Source of the DNA: Terriglobia bacterium | Lineage (GTDB): Bacteria > Acidobacteriota > UBA6911 | Assembly: GCA_020072565.1 (NCBI GenBank) | Contig: JAIQGI010000032.1 | Location: 1 to 64,000 of the forward strand | Length of the DNA stretch: 64,000 nt | Direction: 5' to 3' | Shown: positions 53,230 to 62,786 of the stretch, in pieces | Layout of the letters: every line of letters starts with the position of its first letter | Numbering within the stretch: position 1 is the stretch's first letter | Program-made: the position numbers and the translations under genes | The notes under the pieces: generated by a model | What the model saw: the letters and a program-made list of their open reading frames with translations, nothing else | What the model was told of the DNA's origin: nothing | Database searches by the model: none

Positions 53230-54393
53230 ATGGTTGTGAAGGAAGAGTTGAGCGGCGAACAGCTGGCGGCGCTGATCGAGAGAGTTTTTCGCCTGCGGCC
53301 CTCGGATCGCGCGTTGGCGGTCCTGGTTGACTTGCCCGATCGTGCTCGCGGCGACACGGCCGAGTGGCGGGAGCGCCGGGAAATGGCGGAGCAATGGGTG
53401 CGCCGGCTTGTTCCCTGCCGGCAGCGGCTCGGTCTCGAGGTTCATCTCTACCTGTACCGCAACGTGAGAACCAACAACGCCGATCTCCCGCGCGGTGCGT
53501 GGCTGCACAGCGGCGGTCCGCTGCCGCGAACTGCGGAAGAGCTCGACGCGTTGGCCGAGGAGCCGTTTCCCGACATCTTTCGGGCGCACAGCATTCTGAT
53601 GGCCATTACGGAGCTCTCTGCTACTGCGCCGCTCAAACTGATGGCCAGGACCTTTGCCTTCCGTGCCGCCACCATGCCCGGCTTTTCACCCGCGATGATT
53701 CCCTCGCTGCGCCTCGATTATGAAGAGATCAACAGCAGGGTGATGAAGCTCAAGGAGATGCTCGACCGCGCCGAGGGAGCCGATCTGGCCTTCCAGGTGG
53801 AACGCGGCCCGGAGTACACGCTCTTCCTTGATCTGCGTCACCGGCCTGCACACGCTTCGGGTGGGCTGCTCCATGAACCCGGTACGGCCGGTAACCTCCC
53901 CTCCGGCGAGGCCTACATCGTTCCCTACGAAGGCGAAATCGCAGGAACGCCCAGTGCTTCAGCCGGCCGGCTTCCGGTGCAGTTCGGCAATGAAGTGGTC
54001 ATCTACGAGATTGAACGGAACAGCGCCGTGCGGGTCACCGGTTCGGGCGCCGCCGCACGCCGCGAGGCGGAGCACATCGCGCGCGAGCCCGCCTACGGCA
54101 ACATCGCCGAACTGGGGCTCGGGGTGCTCTCGGACTTCGGAGTCAAGCCCTGCGGCTCGCTCCTGCTCGATGAGAAACTCGGCCTTCACATCGCCTTCGG
54201 CCGCAGCGATCATTTCGGGGGACGCGTGGGCGCAGCCCAATTCTCCCGTCCGGAGGAAGTGGTGCACATCGATCGCGTCTATCTGCCGTCCGTGCAGCCG
54301 ATGGTGCACGTGCGCCGAGTAGATCTGCGCGGGCCGGGGACTGAGATCCCCTTGATGCGTGACAATCGCTTTGTCGTCGATTTCGCGCGCTAA
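53230..54393 (+). CDS. M29-like (aminopeptidase T-like) metallopeptidase family protein
   Basis: The ATG at 53230 is preceded by aaggaggcg; an upstream frame is ignored. The 387-aa protein has no signal peptide. Its C-terminal half holds the M29-like metal region: NLPSGEAYIVPYEGE (about 225-240), GNIAELGLGVLSDFG, LGLHIAFGRSDHFGG and EVVHIDRVYLPSV, where the E-x-x-x-x-P-E, H-x-x-G and H-x-D residues correspond to ligands in aminopeptidase T and related enzymes. The N-terminal half is helical and unfamiliar. Assignment rests on this motif set, so the exact reaction is uncertain. A MITE-like repeat abuts its stop codon. Confidence 0.68.
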   Translation: MVVKEELSGEQLAALIERVFRLRPSDRALAVLVDLPDRARGDTAEWRERREMAEQWVRRLVPCRQRLGLEVHLYLYRNVRTNNADLPRGAWLHSGGPLPRTAEELDALAEEPFPDIFRAHSILMAITELSATAPLKLMARTFAFRAATMPGFSPAMIPSLRLDYEEINSRVMKLKEMLDRAEGADLAFQVERGPEYTLFLDLRHRPAHASGGLLHEPGTAGNLPSGEAYIVPYEGEIAGTPSASAGRLPVQFGNEVVIYEIERNSAVRVTGSGAAARREAEHIAREPAYGNIAELGLGVLSDFGVKPCGSLLLDEKLGLHIAFGRSDHFGGRVGAAQFSRPEEVVHIDRVYLPSVQPMVHVRRVDLRGPGTEIPLMRDNRFVVDFAR

Positions 54394-54584
54394 AGCCACG
54401 AAATCCGCGAAAAACGCGAAAGGGCCTTCGAACTATTTACCTTCAGGCCCTTGCCATTCAGGCAAGAAAAGCAAAAGATCAACGCAGGGGCCGCGGAGAA
54501 GAGTCCTGCTGAAGCGAAAATCCCCTGCGGCCTCTGCGTTGAGGCTTTAGGTTGCGCCTATGCCGCACCCTGTGTTTCGTGGCT
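54394..54584 (-). repeat. MITE-like repeat C, copy 2 (191 bp)
   Basis: It starts at the base after the TAA of the M29-like gene. Its ends are inverted copies of agccacgaaa (54394-54403 and 54575-54584). It is a diverged inverse copy of 47573-47768. It ends 15 bp before the thiD start and covers the region where a promoter or ribosome binding site would lie. Confidence 0.75.
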
Positions 54585-54599
54585 CAGGAGACGAGTCGC

Positions 54600-55379
54600 A
54601 TGATTCCGGTTGCATTGACAATTGCGGGTTCCGATCCTTCCGGCGGCGCCGGCATCCAGGCTGATATCAAGACGTTCCATCAGCTCGGAGTCTACGCCAC
54701 GAGTGTGTTGACTCTGGTGACGGTCCAGAACACGCAGGGCGTAAAGGCAGTCGAGCTGTTGTCTGCCGGGCTGGTTGGAGCACAGCTCGATGCTGTCCTC
54801 GAGGACATTCCGCCGCGCGCCGCGAAGACCGGAGCGCTTGGAGACGCGGATATCATTGCCGCAGTGGCCCGCCGTGCGGCCGGCTTCACGTTTCCGCTGG
54901 TCGTTGATCCGGTCATGGTCAGCAAACACGGACTGCCCCTGTTGACAGAGCGCGCGCGTGCGGTCCTGGCCGCGGAACTGCTCCCGCATGCCTTTCTGGT
55001 CACTCCCAACCTGCACGAAGCCGGCGTGCTCGCGGGCATGCCCGTCCACGACCTCGAAACCATGGAAGAAGCTGCGCATCGCATCGCAGCGCTTGGGGCA
55101 GCTGCGGTGCTGATCAAAGGCGGGCACCTCGCCGGGGACGCCGTGGACATGCTTTACTGGAAGGGCGGGATCAGGCAGTTCGCTGCCCCACGCGTGGAGA
55201 CCCGGCATACGCATGGGACCGGATGCACCTATTCGGCTGCGATCACCGCCGGACTGGCCCAGGAGCTTGCGCTCCCGCAGGCGATCGAGAGGGCAAAGAA
55301 GTTCATCACCCTGGCGATTCAGTCGCCTCCGGGCCTGGGTCAGGGATGCGGCCCGGTGAACCATCACGTGGTAGTTTGA
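54600..55379 (+). CDS. thiD: Hydroxymethylpyrimidine/phosphomethylpyrimidine kinase
   Basis: ThiD phosphorylates HMP and HMP-P in thiamine synthesis. The 259-aa protein starts at the ATG at 54600 (site caggag). It has the ribokinase-like ATP/substrate blocks AGSDPSGGAGIQADIKTF, VVDPVMVSKHGLPLL, LVTPNLHEAGVLAG and the anion-hole motif HTHGTGCTYSAAITAGLAQE. Length matches ThiD (266 aa). There is no other thiamine gene next to it and no TPP riboswitch upstream. Confidence 0.95.
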   Translation: MIPVALTIAGSDPSGGAGIQADIKTFHQLGVYATSVLTLVTVQNTQGVKAVELLSAGLVGAQLDAVLEDIPPRAAKTGALGDADIIAAVARRAAGFTFPLVVDPVMVSKHGLPLLTERARAVLAAELLPHAFLVTPNLHEAGVLAGMPVHDLETMEEAAHRIAALGAAAVLIKGGHLAGDAVDMLYWKGGIRQFAAPRVETRHTHGTGCTYSAAITAGLAQELALPQAIERAKKFITLAIQSPPGLGQGCGPVNHHVVV

Positions 55380-55582
55380 GCCCCCCACCAACAACCACGT
55401 GCCGATTGCAGCAAGCGGCAAGGGGTCATAAGTCGGAAGAAAAAGCCGCCATCAAATCAGCGGTCGGGTGCCTCCTTCGAATTTGCGCGCAGGATTTTCT
55501 TTATTCCAATCCCTGACCCCTGACTCCTGACTTCTGGTATTCTTATCTACTTGGTGAAATGAGGAGACATCGGGAGATCATG

Positions 55583-56428
55583 ATGGATGATGAGTCAACA
55601 GCGCCCAGGGAACACAAACTGCAGAAGGCCTACCAGAACCTGCGTTTTCTTAAGAGCAAGGATGCAAGGCTGATCCGGATCCTCAGCGAGTATCTCGAAC
55701 CCGCCAGCCGACTCAAGTGGCAGCACGTGGAGGACACGATTGTCTTTTTCGGTTCCGCCCGTGCATGCCCGCTCAAAGAGTCCCAAAATCATCTGGCTCT
55801 TCTCCGGGAGCGGGCCGCCACGGGCACCGATCCAGGCCCGGCTCTGCAGGACGAGATCCGGCACGCGGAGCAGCAGGTCAAGCTGTCGCGCTATTACGAG
55901 GACGCGCTGGTGCTCGCGCGGTTGATGACTCAGTGGGCCAGGACCCTGAACGGAGGCCTGAAGCGGCTCATGGTTTGCTCCGGGGCAGGGCCGGGGATCA
56001 TGGAAGCCGCGAACCGGGGAGCCAGCCAACTCGGGGAACAGTCGATCGGGTTGTCGATCAGTCTACCCGCCGAGCAACGTGTTAACCCTTACGTCCCCCC
56101 CGAGCTGTCCTTCGAGTTCCACTACTTTTTCATGAGAAAATTCTGGTTTATCTATCTGGCCAAAGCGCTGGTCATTTTCCCGGGAGGGTTCGGGACACTG
56201 GACGAAGCCTTCGAAGTGCTGACGCTGGTTCAGACCCAGAAGACCCGCAAGCATATGCCGGTTTTGATGTACGGCTCGGAGTACTGGAACGAGGTCCTGA
56301 ATTTTGATGCCATGGTTCGCTGGGGAACCGTGGCCCAAGAAGACCTGGCGCTGATTCACCGCTCCGACGATCCCCATGAGGCGTTTGAGTACCTCAAAAG
56401 CGAGTTGACCAGAATATGGAACCTGTAA
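55583..56428 (+). CDS. LOG-family (TIGR00730-like) Rossmann-fold protein
   Basis: The 281-aa protein belongs to the LOG/lysine-decarboxylase-like family, some members of which release free cytokinins or hydrolyse nucleotide 5'-monophosphates. It has the signature [18 protein letters not shown] (about 197-214) and an upstream [10 protein letters not shown] and [19 protein letters not shown] nucleotide-site block. It is longer at the N-terminus than short LOG proteins (about 190 aa) by a helical region of about 60 residues, a type common in acidobacteria and actinobacteria. Start chosen at the second of two adjacent ATGs (55580, 55583), six bases after gggag. Confidence 0.9.
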   Translation: MDDESTAPREHKLQKAYQNLRFLKSKDARLIRILSEYLEPASRLKWQHVEDTIVFFGSARACPLKESQNHLALLRERAATGTDPGPALQDEIRHAEQQVKLSRYYEDALVLARLMTQWARTLNGGLKRLMVCSGAGPGIMEAANRGASQLGEQSIGLSISLPAEQRVNPYVPPELSFEFHYFFMRKFWFIYLAKALVIFPGGFGTLDEAFEVLTLVQTQKTRKHMPVLMYGSEYWNEVLNFDAMVRWGTVAQEDLALIHRSDDPHEAFEYLKSELTRIWNL

Positions 56429-56560
56429 GGCAGGAGTCAGAACAAAGCCTTGGTAATTGCACTCGTGCATCGAGCCAAGGGCTGTAAATCTGAATAAAAT
56501 GTCTTTGAGAAAGAGCGGCGTCACGTGCTCCATTCTGACTCCTGACTCCCTTCTTCAGCT

Positions 56561-57901
56561 ATGGACGACTTCTTACTCGAGCGGGAGTATCCGGAACCGC
56601 CGGCCTCCCCCAGGGATCATCGGCACCCCACCGAGCGGGATCGAGACCGCATCCTGCACAGTTCGGCATTCCGCCGGCTCCAGGGCAAAACCCAGGTCTT
56701 CGGCATCGGCCAGGCCGATTTCTACCGCACCCGATTGACCCACAGCATTGAAGTTGCACAACTTGCCCGGGCGATCGCCAACAACATGCTCGTAGAGGAA
56801 CCTCGACTGGCACGCTGCCTGACCACGGAACTTGCCGAGGCTGTCGCCCTGGCGCACGACCTCGGGCATCCACCCTTCGGGCATGGGGGCGAAAAAACGC
56901 TGGATGCGTGCATGAGGGACGTCAGCACACGCGCGCGCCTGCGAGGCAAAGGAGCGCTGCGCTTCGAGGGCAACGCGCAGACCTTCCATGTCCTCGTAGC
57001 TGCCGAGCCTAAATCGCCGTCCTATCCGGGCCTGAACCTGACCCGCGCAACCCTGGCGGGGGTCATGAAATATCCCTACGAGCAGGACACCGGCAACGAC
57101 AAGTTCATTTTCGCCTCCGATGCCGACACTGCAAGCTGGGCACTACGCAACAGCGCAGGCCTCGTGACTGCACGGCAGATCGAAAAAGGGGAGCAACCGC
57201 AGACATCGATCGCCTGCCATATTCTGGATTGGGCAGATGATTGCGCCTATTCGATTCACGATATCGAAGACGCGCTGCAGGCCCAGTTCCTCAGGCCTGG
57301 AGATCTTACGGATGTGCGATTCGCGCAGCGTGTACTGCAGCACTACCAGGAAACCCGGGAGAGCGAATCGGTCCCGCCGTTGACTCACAACGAGATCCGC
57401 GAACGTTTGCGCGCGTTGAAGCGGCGCATTCAGCCGCCTGAAAGGGGCGACGAAAGGGCCCATCGCAAGGAGGCCCTCCGGAACATCCTCAACGAGCTCA
57501 TCACCGAAGTCACAGTGCGGCTGCGCCCCGGCGTAACCCGCTCCGATTATGCCTGGACTCTGGTAGTGCCCGCCGAATCCAGAATACTGTCGGCCCTGTG
57601 CAAGGCTGTCATCTGGGAAGCCGTGATTACCGATCCACGCGTCGCCGCCATGACCACCAAGGGGAAAGAAATCCTGCATGACCTCTTTTGCCTGCTGCTC
57701 GGAGAGCTTGTGGAAAAAAAGAGCCATGCCGTCTTCCCCCGCTACTACCGGCCAATCATCGAGGAGTCCATGGGCGGAGGCGAACCCGAAGCTGCGCGCG
57801 GCGTGTGCAATTTTCTGGCGCTCCTGACCGACATGGACGCGCTCCGCCTGCACGCCTTGTTGCGCGGGTCTAAGGCGTCCTCGATTTTTGACCTGCTCTA
57901 G
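56561..57901 (+). CDS. dgt: Deoxyguanosinetriphosphate triphosphohydrolase-like protein (HD domain)
   Basis: The 446-aa protein removes triphosphate from dNTPs. Its HD domain is clear: FRRLQGKTQVFGIGQADFYR, the first ligand in THSIEVAQLARAIA, the HD pair in AVALAHDLGHPPFGHGGE, and the fourth ligand in ILDWADDCAYSIHDIEDAL. This is the dGTPase-like (type II) group, typically 380-500 aa. The start MDDFLLEREYPEPPASPRDH has an S-A-F-R-R-L-Q block as usual for the family. A 65-bp repeat begins 40 bp after the stop. Confidence 0.94.
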   Translation: MDDFLLEREYPEPPASPRDHRHPTERDRDRILHSSAFRRLQGKTQVFGIGQADFYRTRLTHSIEVAQLARAIANNMLVEEPRLARCLTTELAEAVALAHDLGHPPFGHGGEKTLDACMRDVSTRARLRGKGALRFEGNAQTFHVLVAAEPKSPSYPGLNLTRATLAGVMKYPYEQDTGNDKFIFASDADTASWALRNSAGLVTARQIEKGEQPQTSIACHILDWADDCAYSIHDIEDALQAQFLRPGDLTDVRFAQRVLQHYQETRESESVPPLTHNEIRERLRALKRRIQPPERGDERAHRKEALRNILNELITEVTVRLRPGVTRSDYAWTLVVPAESRILSALCKAVIWEAVITDPRVAAMTTKGKEILHDLFCLLLGELVEKKSHAVFPRYYRPIIEESMGGGEPEAARGVCNFLALLTDMDALRLHALLRGSKASSIFDLL

Positions 57902-57941
57902 CCCCCGATTATTCATGAGTATGCGAACAAGAGAAACCCTT

Positions 57942-58006
57942 GGACGCGGAAAAACGCTGACAGACGCTGGCCCTTCGGTCTTGGCCGGCGTGCAGGAGCT
58001 CCTGCC
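57942..58006 (+). repeat. Interspersed repeat D, copy 1 (65 bp)
   Basis: It starts with ggacgcggaaaaacgctgac and ends in gtgcaggagctcctgcc. The 65 bp match 61789-61853 with about 11 substitutions. This copy also folds: ttggacgcgg at the left end pairs with ccgcgtccaa (58016-58025). Confidence 0.7.
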
Positions 58007-58153
58007 AGCGTTCATCCGCGTCCAATTTTGTTGCCTTTCACCGGCGGTGGGTTCTGTTTCACGCATAATTCAGGCTGCGCATGGTTGGACCGAAGATACA
58101 GGCTGCTCCGAAAATATTGCTGAAATGCGAAAGGTCAACCCAAAGGGCGGCGG

Positions 58154-58531
58154 TCAGGCGAGCAGGTCCAGGTCGCGTTGCCGGGCGGGCGGGGGATCAT
58201 AGGGACAGCGCATCTTCTGCTGCGGAACGGCGGATTGCACATCCGGTGGTTTGTCGGGCGCTGCGGACCCTTTCCGTACGCGGCTCCTCTGCCTGCCCGA
58301 TTCGGACGTTTCCGGCAGCCGCTGGAGTGAGTCATCCGTTGAGGCGGCCGGTTGCGTGCGCATGAGCGGATTGTCCGGCAGTTCCGCAGGGCTTCTGACC
58401 TTGGGCACAGCGTCCGCGCCCTCCGGCAACTGGCCCGTGGGACGCTTCATCGACTGGCCGGCGGAAGCAGATGGGCGCGCCAGGCCGTGCTGAGACGGTG
58501 CGTTGACAGCGTCACTGATGTTTAACGACAT
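58154..58531 (-). CDS. Small hypothetical protein
   Basis: The 125-aa frame starts at an ATG with aagga upstream (MSLNISDAVNAPSQHGLARP). Composition is rich in Pro, Ser, Gln and Arg with no hydrophobic core, so the protein would be disordered. There is no recognised domain. Two Cys-free thirds and one CPYDPPP segment near the end. It may be a real lineage-specific gene, or an open frame in GC-rich DNA; support is only the site, the start and length. Confidence 0.4.
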   Translation of the reverse strand: MSLNISDAVNAPSQHGLARPSASAGQSMKRPTGQLPEGADAVPKVRSPAELPDNPLMRTQPAASTDDSLQRLPETSESGRQRSRVRKGSAAPDKPPDVQSAVPQQKMRCPYDPPPARQRDLDLLA

Positions 58532-58728
58532 GGGTCCTTAGATGCGACCGCCCGGACCTGTGACCGCGGCGGGCTGGAGCCGAGGGGCCAGCGCTTCGGT
58601 GGGACATCCGACTTATCGACGGTTTCCCGCTGCAACATTATGAAATAATGTCGATTGACGGTCGACGGTTGACGAATGAAGATTGACAGGTGATTTCTTC
58701 GCCAATCGCCTTTGCTATTGGGGGAACA

Positions 58729-59163
58729 ATGCCGGATTCGATCTTTGTAGAAGGAGGGGTGCTGGTTCCAGGTGAGGCGCTCGAGGTACGGGCTGTGCGC
58801 GCTTCCGGCCCGGGCGGGCAGAACGTCAACAAAGTCGCCACCAAAGTCGAAATCCACGTGGATCTCGCTCGCATCCAGGGCATGGGGGCCGAAAGCCGCC
58901 AGCGATTGCTGCGCCTGGTGGCAAAGCGACTTGACCGCGAAGGCAGGCTCCTGATCACGAGCCAGCGAACGCGGGATCAGCAGAGAAATCTGGAGGATGC
59001 CCGGCGCAAGGTTCACGATTGGATCGCCCAGGCGCTGGTGAAGCCGATAAGGCGGATCCCGACGCAACCGAAGCCGGTGAGCCGCGATCGGCGCCTCGAA
59101 GAGAAGAAGCGCCACGCTGCGCGCAAGGCAAGCCGGCAACCGCCCCCTCGGGAAATCGAGTGA
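58729..59163 (+). CDS. arfB: Peptide chain release factor-like ribosome rescue protein (ArfB-type)
   Basis: The 144-aa protein hydrolyses peptidyl-tRNA on stalled ribosomes. The GGQ catalytic motif is in SGPGGQNVNKVATKVEIHVD (G29-G30-Q31). The codon-recognition domain of true release factors is absent, and a basic C-terminal tail (PKPVSRDRRLEEKKRHAARK) would enter the empty mRNA channel, as in E. coli ArfB/YaeJ (140 aa). The ATG at 58729 was preferred over an upstream in-frame Met because residues before it do not fit the family. Confidence 0.9.
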   Translation: MPDSIFVEGGVLVPGEALEVRAVRASGPGGQNVNKVATKVEIHVDLARIQGMGAESRQRLLRLVAKRLDREGRLLITSQRTRDQQRNLEDARRKVHDWIAQALVKPIRRIPTQPKPVSRDRRLEEKKRHAARKASRQPPPREIE

Positions 59164-59296
59164 TGAGTCATGGACGACGAGTGCCGATTGGCGATGAGCG
59201 CCGGCACTCCAATCATGGCTCGTAACTCGTTCTTCGGTACTCCTGATTCATCGCTCGAGGTCTGTGCTATTATCCGCGCGGGAGGTCAACGGACTC

Positions 59297-60412
59297 ATGA
59301 CGAAATCATTTCATCCACCACAGAGGATTCTGCTCGGCCCCGGCCCGAGCAATGTGGAACCGCGTATCCTGCAGGCCATGATGGCGCCTTTGCTTGGCCA
59401 TATGGATCCCTTGTATTTCGAATGCATGGACGAGATCCAGTCGCTGCTGCGTGCCGTGTTCGAAACCGGGAACCGGCTTACCTTCGCGATCGCGGGAACC
59501 GGCGGCGCCGGCATGGAAGCCTGCCTGGCCAATCTCATTGAGGAAGGCGAGGAAGTGGTCGTCTGTGTCAACGGCTTCTTCGGTCAGCGCATGGCCGAAC
59601 TGGCGGAGCGCTGGGGCGCCAAAGTCGCGCGGGTTGAGGCGGATTGGGGGCGTCCGCTGGACATGCAGAAGGTACGGGAAACGTTTGCAAAGTCGAGCGC
59701 CCGCATCCTGACGATGGTGCACGCGGAAACCTCGACCGGCATGCGCAATCCCATCGAACAATTGCAGTCGTTGCGCGATGTGCGCGATGCCGTCTTTATC
59801 GTCGATTCGGTGACCTCACTCGGCGCCCATCCGGTCGGCATCGACCGGAATGGCATCGACGCCAGCTATTCCTGCAGCCAGAAAGGAATCGGTGCTCCCC
59901 CGGGACTGGCGCCGGTGACGTTCTCTGAGCGCGCGCTGGAGAAGATCCGCGCGCGCAGGAAACCGCCCCAGACGTGGTATCTCGATGTGAAGCTGCTCGA
60001 CAAATACTGGAGTTCGGAGCGGGTGTACCACCACACCGCACCGGCGTTGATGAACTATGCGTTGCGCGAGGCCCTTGCGATCATCCTCGAGGAAGGTCTG
60101 GTATGCTGCTGGCAGCGACATGAGCGCAACAGCAGGGCCTTCGTGGCCGGCATTGAAAGCATGGGCCTGGACATGCTGGTTGCGCCCGAACACAGGTTGT
60201 GGTCTCTGAACACAGTCAAGATTCCACCGGGGGTTGATGATGCGCGCGTGCGCTCCCGCCTGCTCAATCAGCACAACATCGAGATCGGCAGCGGTTTCGG
60301 CGCACTGAAGGGGAAAATCTGGCGCGTGGGCCTGATGGGATCAAACAGCACGGAAAACACCGTCCTGCTGCTGCTCTCCGCCCTCCGAAGCGTCCTCACG
60401 CATGAGTCATGA
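59297..60412 (+). CDS. Class V pyridoxal-phosphate aminotransferase (alanine-glyoxylate/serine-pyruvate type)
   Basis: The 371-aa enzyme starts at an ATG after a somewhat distant ggagg. Blocks: [17 protein letters not shown] at the N-terminus, [20 protein letters not shown] for cofactor phosphate, [19 protein letters not shown], and the PLP lysine K196 in [16 protein letters not shown]; the C-terminal [20 protein letters not shown] is typical of AGT/SPT enzymes. Reaction is probably alanine or serine with glyoxylate. It follows arfB on the same strand. Confidence 0.92.
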   Translation: MTKSFHPPQRILLGPGPSNVEPRILQAMMAPLLGHMDPLYFECMDEIQSLLRAVFETGNRLTFAIAGTGGAGMEACLANLIEEGEEVVVCVNGFFGQRMAELAERWGAKVARVEADWGRPLDMQKVRETFAKSSARILTMVHAETSTGMRNPIEQLQSLRDVRDAVFIVDSVTSLGAHPVGIDRNGIDASYSCSQKGIGAPPGLAPVTFSERALEKIRARRKPPQTWYLDVKLLDKYWSSERVYHHTAPALMNYALREALAIILEEGLVCCWQRHERNSRAFVAGIESMGLDMLVAPEHRLWSLNTVKIPPGVDDARVRSRLLNQHNIEIGSGFGALKGKIWRVGLMGSNSTENTVLLLLSALRSVLTHES

Positions 60413-60489
60413 GTGTCGAATTGCGTCTGACCGAGGAATAATGGAGTATCAAATCAGGCCTTGAAGATTCATCACTCATCACTCTTTCG

Positions 60490-61530
60490 TTATCTACGGA
60501 TTGGCTGTTCCGTGATGATCAAGCCTTCGGCCAGTTCCATGAGCGTTTGCTTTACCCTTGGGGCATCGGGCGCATTGGGGTGAAGCTCCAGATAGCCGCG
60601 CAGATACCCCATCGCCTCGACAAACGACCTTTCCCCCATCGCGATATGAGCAAGGAACAAATGCGGAGAATTCGCGAAGGCCGGATCGAGAGCCAGCACA
60701 CGCTTGAAATACTTCTTGGCCTCACCATATTCATGCAGGTAATAGTGGCTCAATCCGAGCTGTGAGTTGGCAATGGCGTCATCCGGGCCCAGGCTCAGGG
60801 CCTTGCGGTTAGCCTCCACCGCTCCCTTGAACCTTCCCGTCGCCAGGAGGCTGCCGCCCAGATTCATCCAGCCCACGTAGAAGTCAGGGCTCAGCTCTGT
60901 AACCTTGGTGAAGCTTTGGATGGACTGCGCGAAGTCGCCCTTTCGATGGTAATGGGCCCCCAGGTTGTTCCATGCGTCGGCGTAAGCGGGATAGATCTCG
61001 ATCGCCCGCTTGAGACGGCGCATCACCTCCTCCTCGTCACCCTCAAGCTGAGCTTTTTCAGAGCGTTGCAGTTGCTGGAGTGCTTCTTTGGGAACCGTCA
61101 GGTTGTGCACGCTCACCTGATATTGACCGGGCACCTGGGCCGCGGACTTGGGCACTCGGATCTCTTTGGCAATTGCCAGCGATCGCTGATTGGGGGCGGG
61201 AGTCAAATCGACGGACTCACAGCTTCTGCGGCCTCCCCTGCCCGATAAGTAGATTCTGTAGATGCCCGGCACCAGATCCTTGAAGTGAACGGTGTCTCCG
61301 ACCATGCGCAAAACCTGTCGCAACGGCGCGCCCGCAGCGTTGCGCAACTCAACGAGCCAGAGCCCCCGCGTATGCTCATCGGGATTCCCTAAGATTTTGC
61401 ATTTCAACTCGATAGCTGGTGCCGAGCGTGCCGCCGGCTGCATTTGTGCAGCACCCCAAGCCCCACCGAAGAGCACAATGGACAGGATCAAACCGATCAC
61501 GACGCGCGGGCGCACCAATACCTTAGACAC
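60490..61530 (-). CDS. Exported TPR protein
   Basis: The 346-aa protein has a signal peptide (VVIGLILSIVLFGGAWGAAQ), a beta-rich N-terminal part (residues 35-140, with VPGIYRIYLSGRGGRR) resembling a carboxypeptidase-regulatory-like or prealbumin-type fold, and five TPR units from about 165 to 320, such as ADAWNNLGAHYHRKGDFAQS and ANSQLGLSHYYLHEYGEAKK. Such proteins act as protein-protein scaffolds. It lies at the end of a minus-strand group that starts with the sigma/anti-sigma pair. Confidence 0.85.
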   Translation of the reverse strand: MSKVLVRPRVVIGLILSIVLFGGAWGAAQMQPAARSAPAIELKCKILGNPDEHTRGLWLVELRNAAGAPLRQVLRMVGDTVHFKDLVPGIYRIYLSGRGGRRSCESVDLTPAPNQRSLAIAKEIRVPKSAAQVPGQYQVSVHNLTVPKEALQQLQRSEKAQLEGDEEEVMRRLKRAIEIYPAYADAWNNLGAHYHRKGDFAQSIQSFTKVTELSPDFYVGWMNLGGSLLATGRFKGAVEANRKALSLGPDDAIANSQLGLSHYYLHEYGEAKKYFKRVLALDPAFANSPHLFLAHIAMGERSFVEAMGYLRGYLELHPNAPDAPRVKQTLMELAEGLIITEQPIRR

Positions 61531-61904
61531 AGGCTACTTCTCCCTGGCCAGTCAGCGCAAGGCTTCGTTACAGGCAGGCTGTGGTGCGATGCGGACTGAC
61601 ACCCTGATTCCAGGCACATTCCCAGGTGAGGCACTGTTGGATCGCGTTTGAGGTAAACAGTGTCCAGGCAGGCATGACCTGGATGGGCCTATGATAACCA
61701 AGTGAAATTAGATTGCAATAATATTTTCTCTAATCTTGACTTCGCCGGCTGAGTACTGTGGTGCCTAATTACGGCAGCATAATTTTCGGGACGCGGAAAA
61801 ACGCTGACCGGCGCCGACGGTCCGGTCTTGGTCGGAGTGCAGGAGCTTTTGCCGTGGAATTCAGGGCAGTCTCGAAATCCTAAGCCCGAAATCCAAAATC
61901 GGGC
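61531..61904. other. Intergenic region with repeat D copy 2
   Basis: The 374-bp gap between two minus-strand genes includes repeat D copy 2 (61789-61853) and a short aatccaaaatc stretch (61877-61893). No gene is supported. Confidence 0.6.
61789..61853 (+). repeat. Interspersed repeat D, copy 2 (65 bp)
   Basis: Runs from ggacgcggaaaaacgctgac to gtgcaggagcttttgcc and matches 57942-58006 in length and most bases. Confidence 0.7.
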
Positions 61905-62786
61905 CTACTGGATCCAGAGCTTGACGACCCTGGGGCCATTGCGGATGGTGAGTATGTTGGTGGGGCTCAGTCGATTCAGGCTCTCACTGATGTTTTCAAT
62001 GTCGAAACCCTTTTTGCGGATCTCTGCCTTGGTGGGTTCGTCGAGCGCCGCAATGAGCAGCTGGGCAAAGCTCACCGGAAAGTTCAGTTCGACTGTGGGT
62101 GGATTTTTTTCTCCGCTTTCGAAAATCTGCAGGTGAATCATCCTTACCGCAGTGTTTCCCTGCTTGGAACCGCCCTTCGCCTGCTTCTTTGACTCTGCCG
62201 GCTGCGCCAGGGCCGCAGGATCGATTCTCAGAAGAGCAATGGAAGCAGGAGTGACCAGATCCAGCTCCTTCTCCTTGGCTACAATCTCCTTGAGAACGGG
62301 GACGCAGAGGGAGTTCAGCTGGCGATCCTTCAGGGAACTGCAGCGGAAGGCGGCGAAATAGCGCACCTCCTTGTTCGGATCGGCCAGTGCGCTCACCAAC
62401 CGGCTCCGATAGACGGCTTTCCCCTGTTCGACCAGCGATGCCGCCAGATTCACGACGGCTCTGCCCGCCTCTGCGGCAAGGAAAGGTTCCTTGGGATACT
62501 TTTTCAGGAACTGGTCGTAGGCCACGAGCGCCTCTTCAGGCCGGTTCTGCAACCGCAGGCAATAGGCCGTGTGGAAGTAGGCCTGAGACAACAAGGGGCT
62601 CTGCGGGAACTCGCGGATCAGACGCTGGAAGACCTGGCGCGCCTCCTCCCATTTCTGCTCCATCATAAGGATTTTCGCCTGATTCAGGATTTCCTGGTCT
62701 TTCGCCGGGCCGGCCGCCGCCAAGGAGGGCGGCCCCAGCGAGACCGCCGATAGCAGAATCAGAGTCCGCAATCCCGCACAATTCAT
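61905..62786 (-). CDS. Exported TPR protein with repeat-like C-terminus
   Basis: The 293-aa protein has a signal peptide ending in LAAAG. Residues 30-115 contain YbgF/CpoB-like TPR units (QAKILMMEQKWEEARQVFQR, AYCLRLQNRPEEALVAYDQF). The region 120-195 (VYRSRLVSALADPNKEVRYF, PVLKEIVAKEKELDL) resembles HEAT-type helical pairs. The C-terminal part (about 215-293), with VELNFPVSFAQLLIAALDEP, is beta/alpha and unfamiliar; it resembles no enzyme. It is in the group after the sigma/anti-sigma genes, 135 bp downstream, and may belong to their regulon. Confidence 0.82.
   Translation of the reverse strand: MNCAGLRTLILLSAVSLGPPSLAAAGPAKDQEILNQAKILMMEQKWEEARQVFQRLIREFPQSPLLSQAYFHTAYCLRLQNRPEEALVAYDQFLKKYPKEPFLAAEAGRAVVNLAASLVEQGKAVYRSRLVSALADPNKEVRYFAAFRCSSLKDRQLNSLCVPVLKEIVAKEKELDLVTPASIALLRIDPAALAQPAESKKQAKGGSKQGNTAVRMIHLQIFESGEKNPPTVELNFPVSFAQLLIAALDEPTKAEIRKKGFDIENISESLNRLSPTNILTIRNGPRVVKLWIQ

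Noticed and set aside
54394-54599. TPP riboswitch upstream of thiD
   Set aside because: The region is occupied by MITE-like repeat C and the conserved TPP core (CTGAGA and ACCTGA blocks) is absent.
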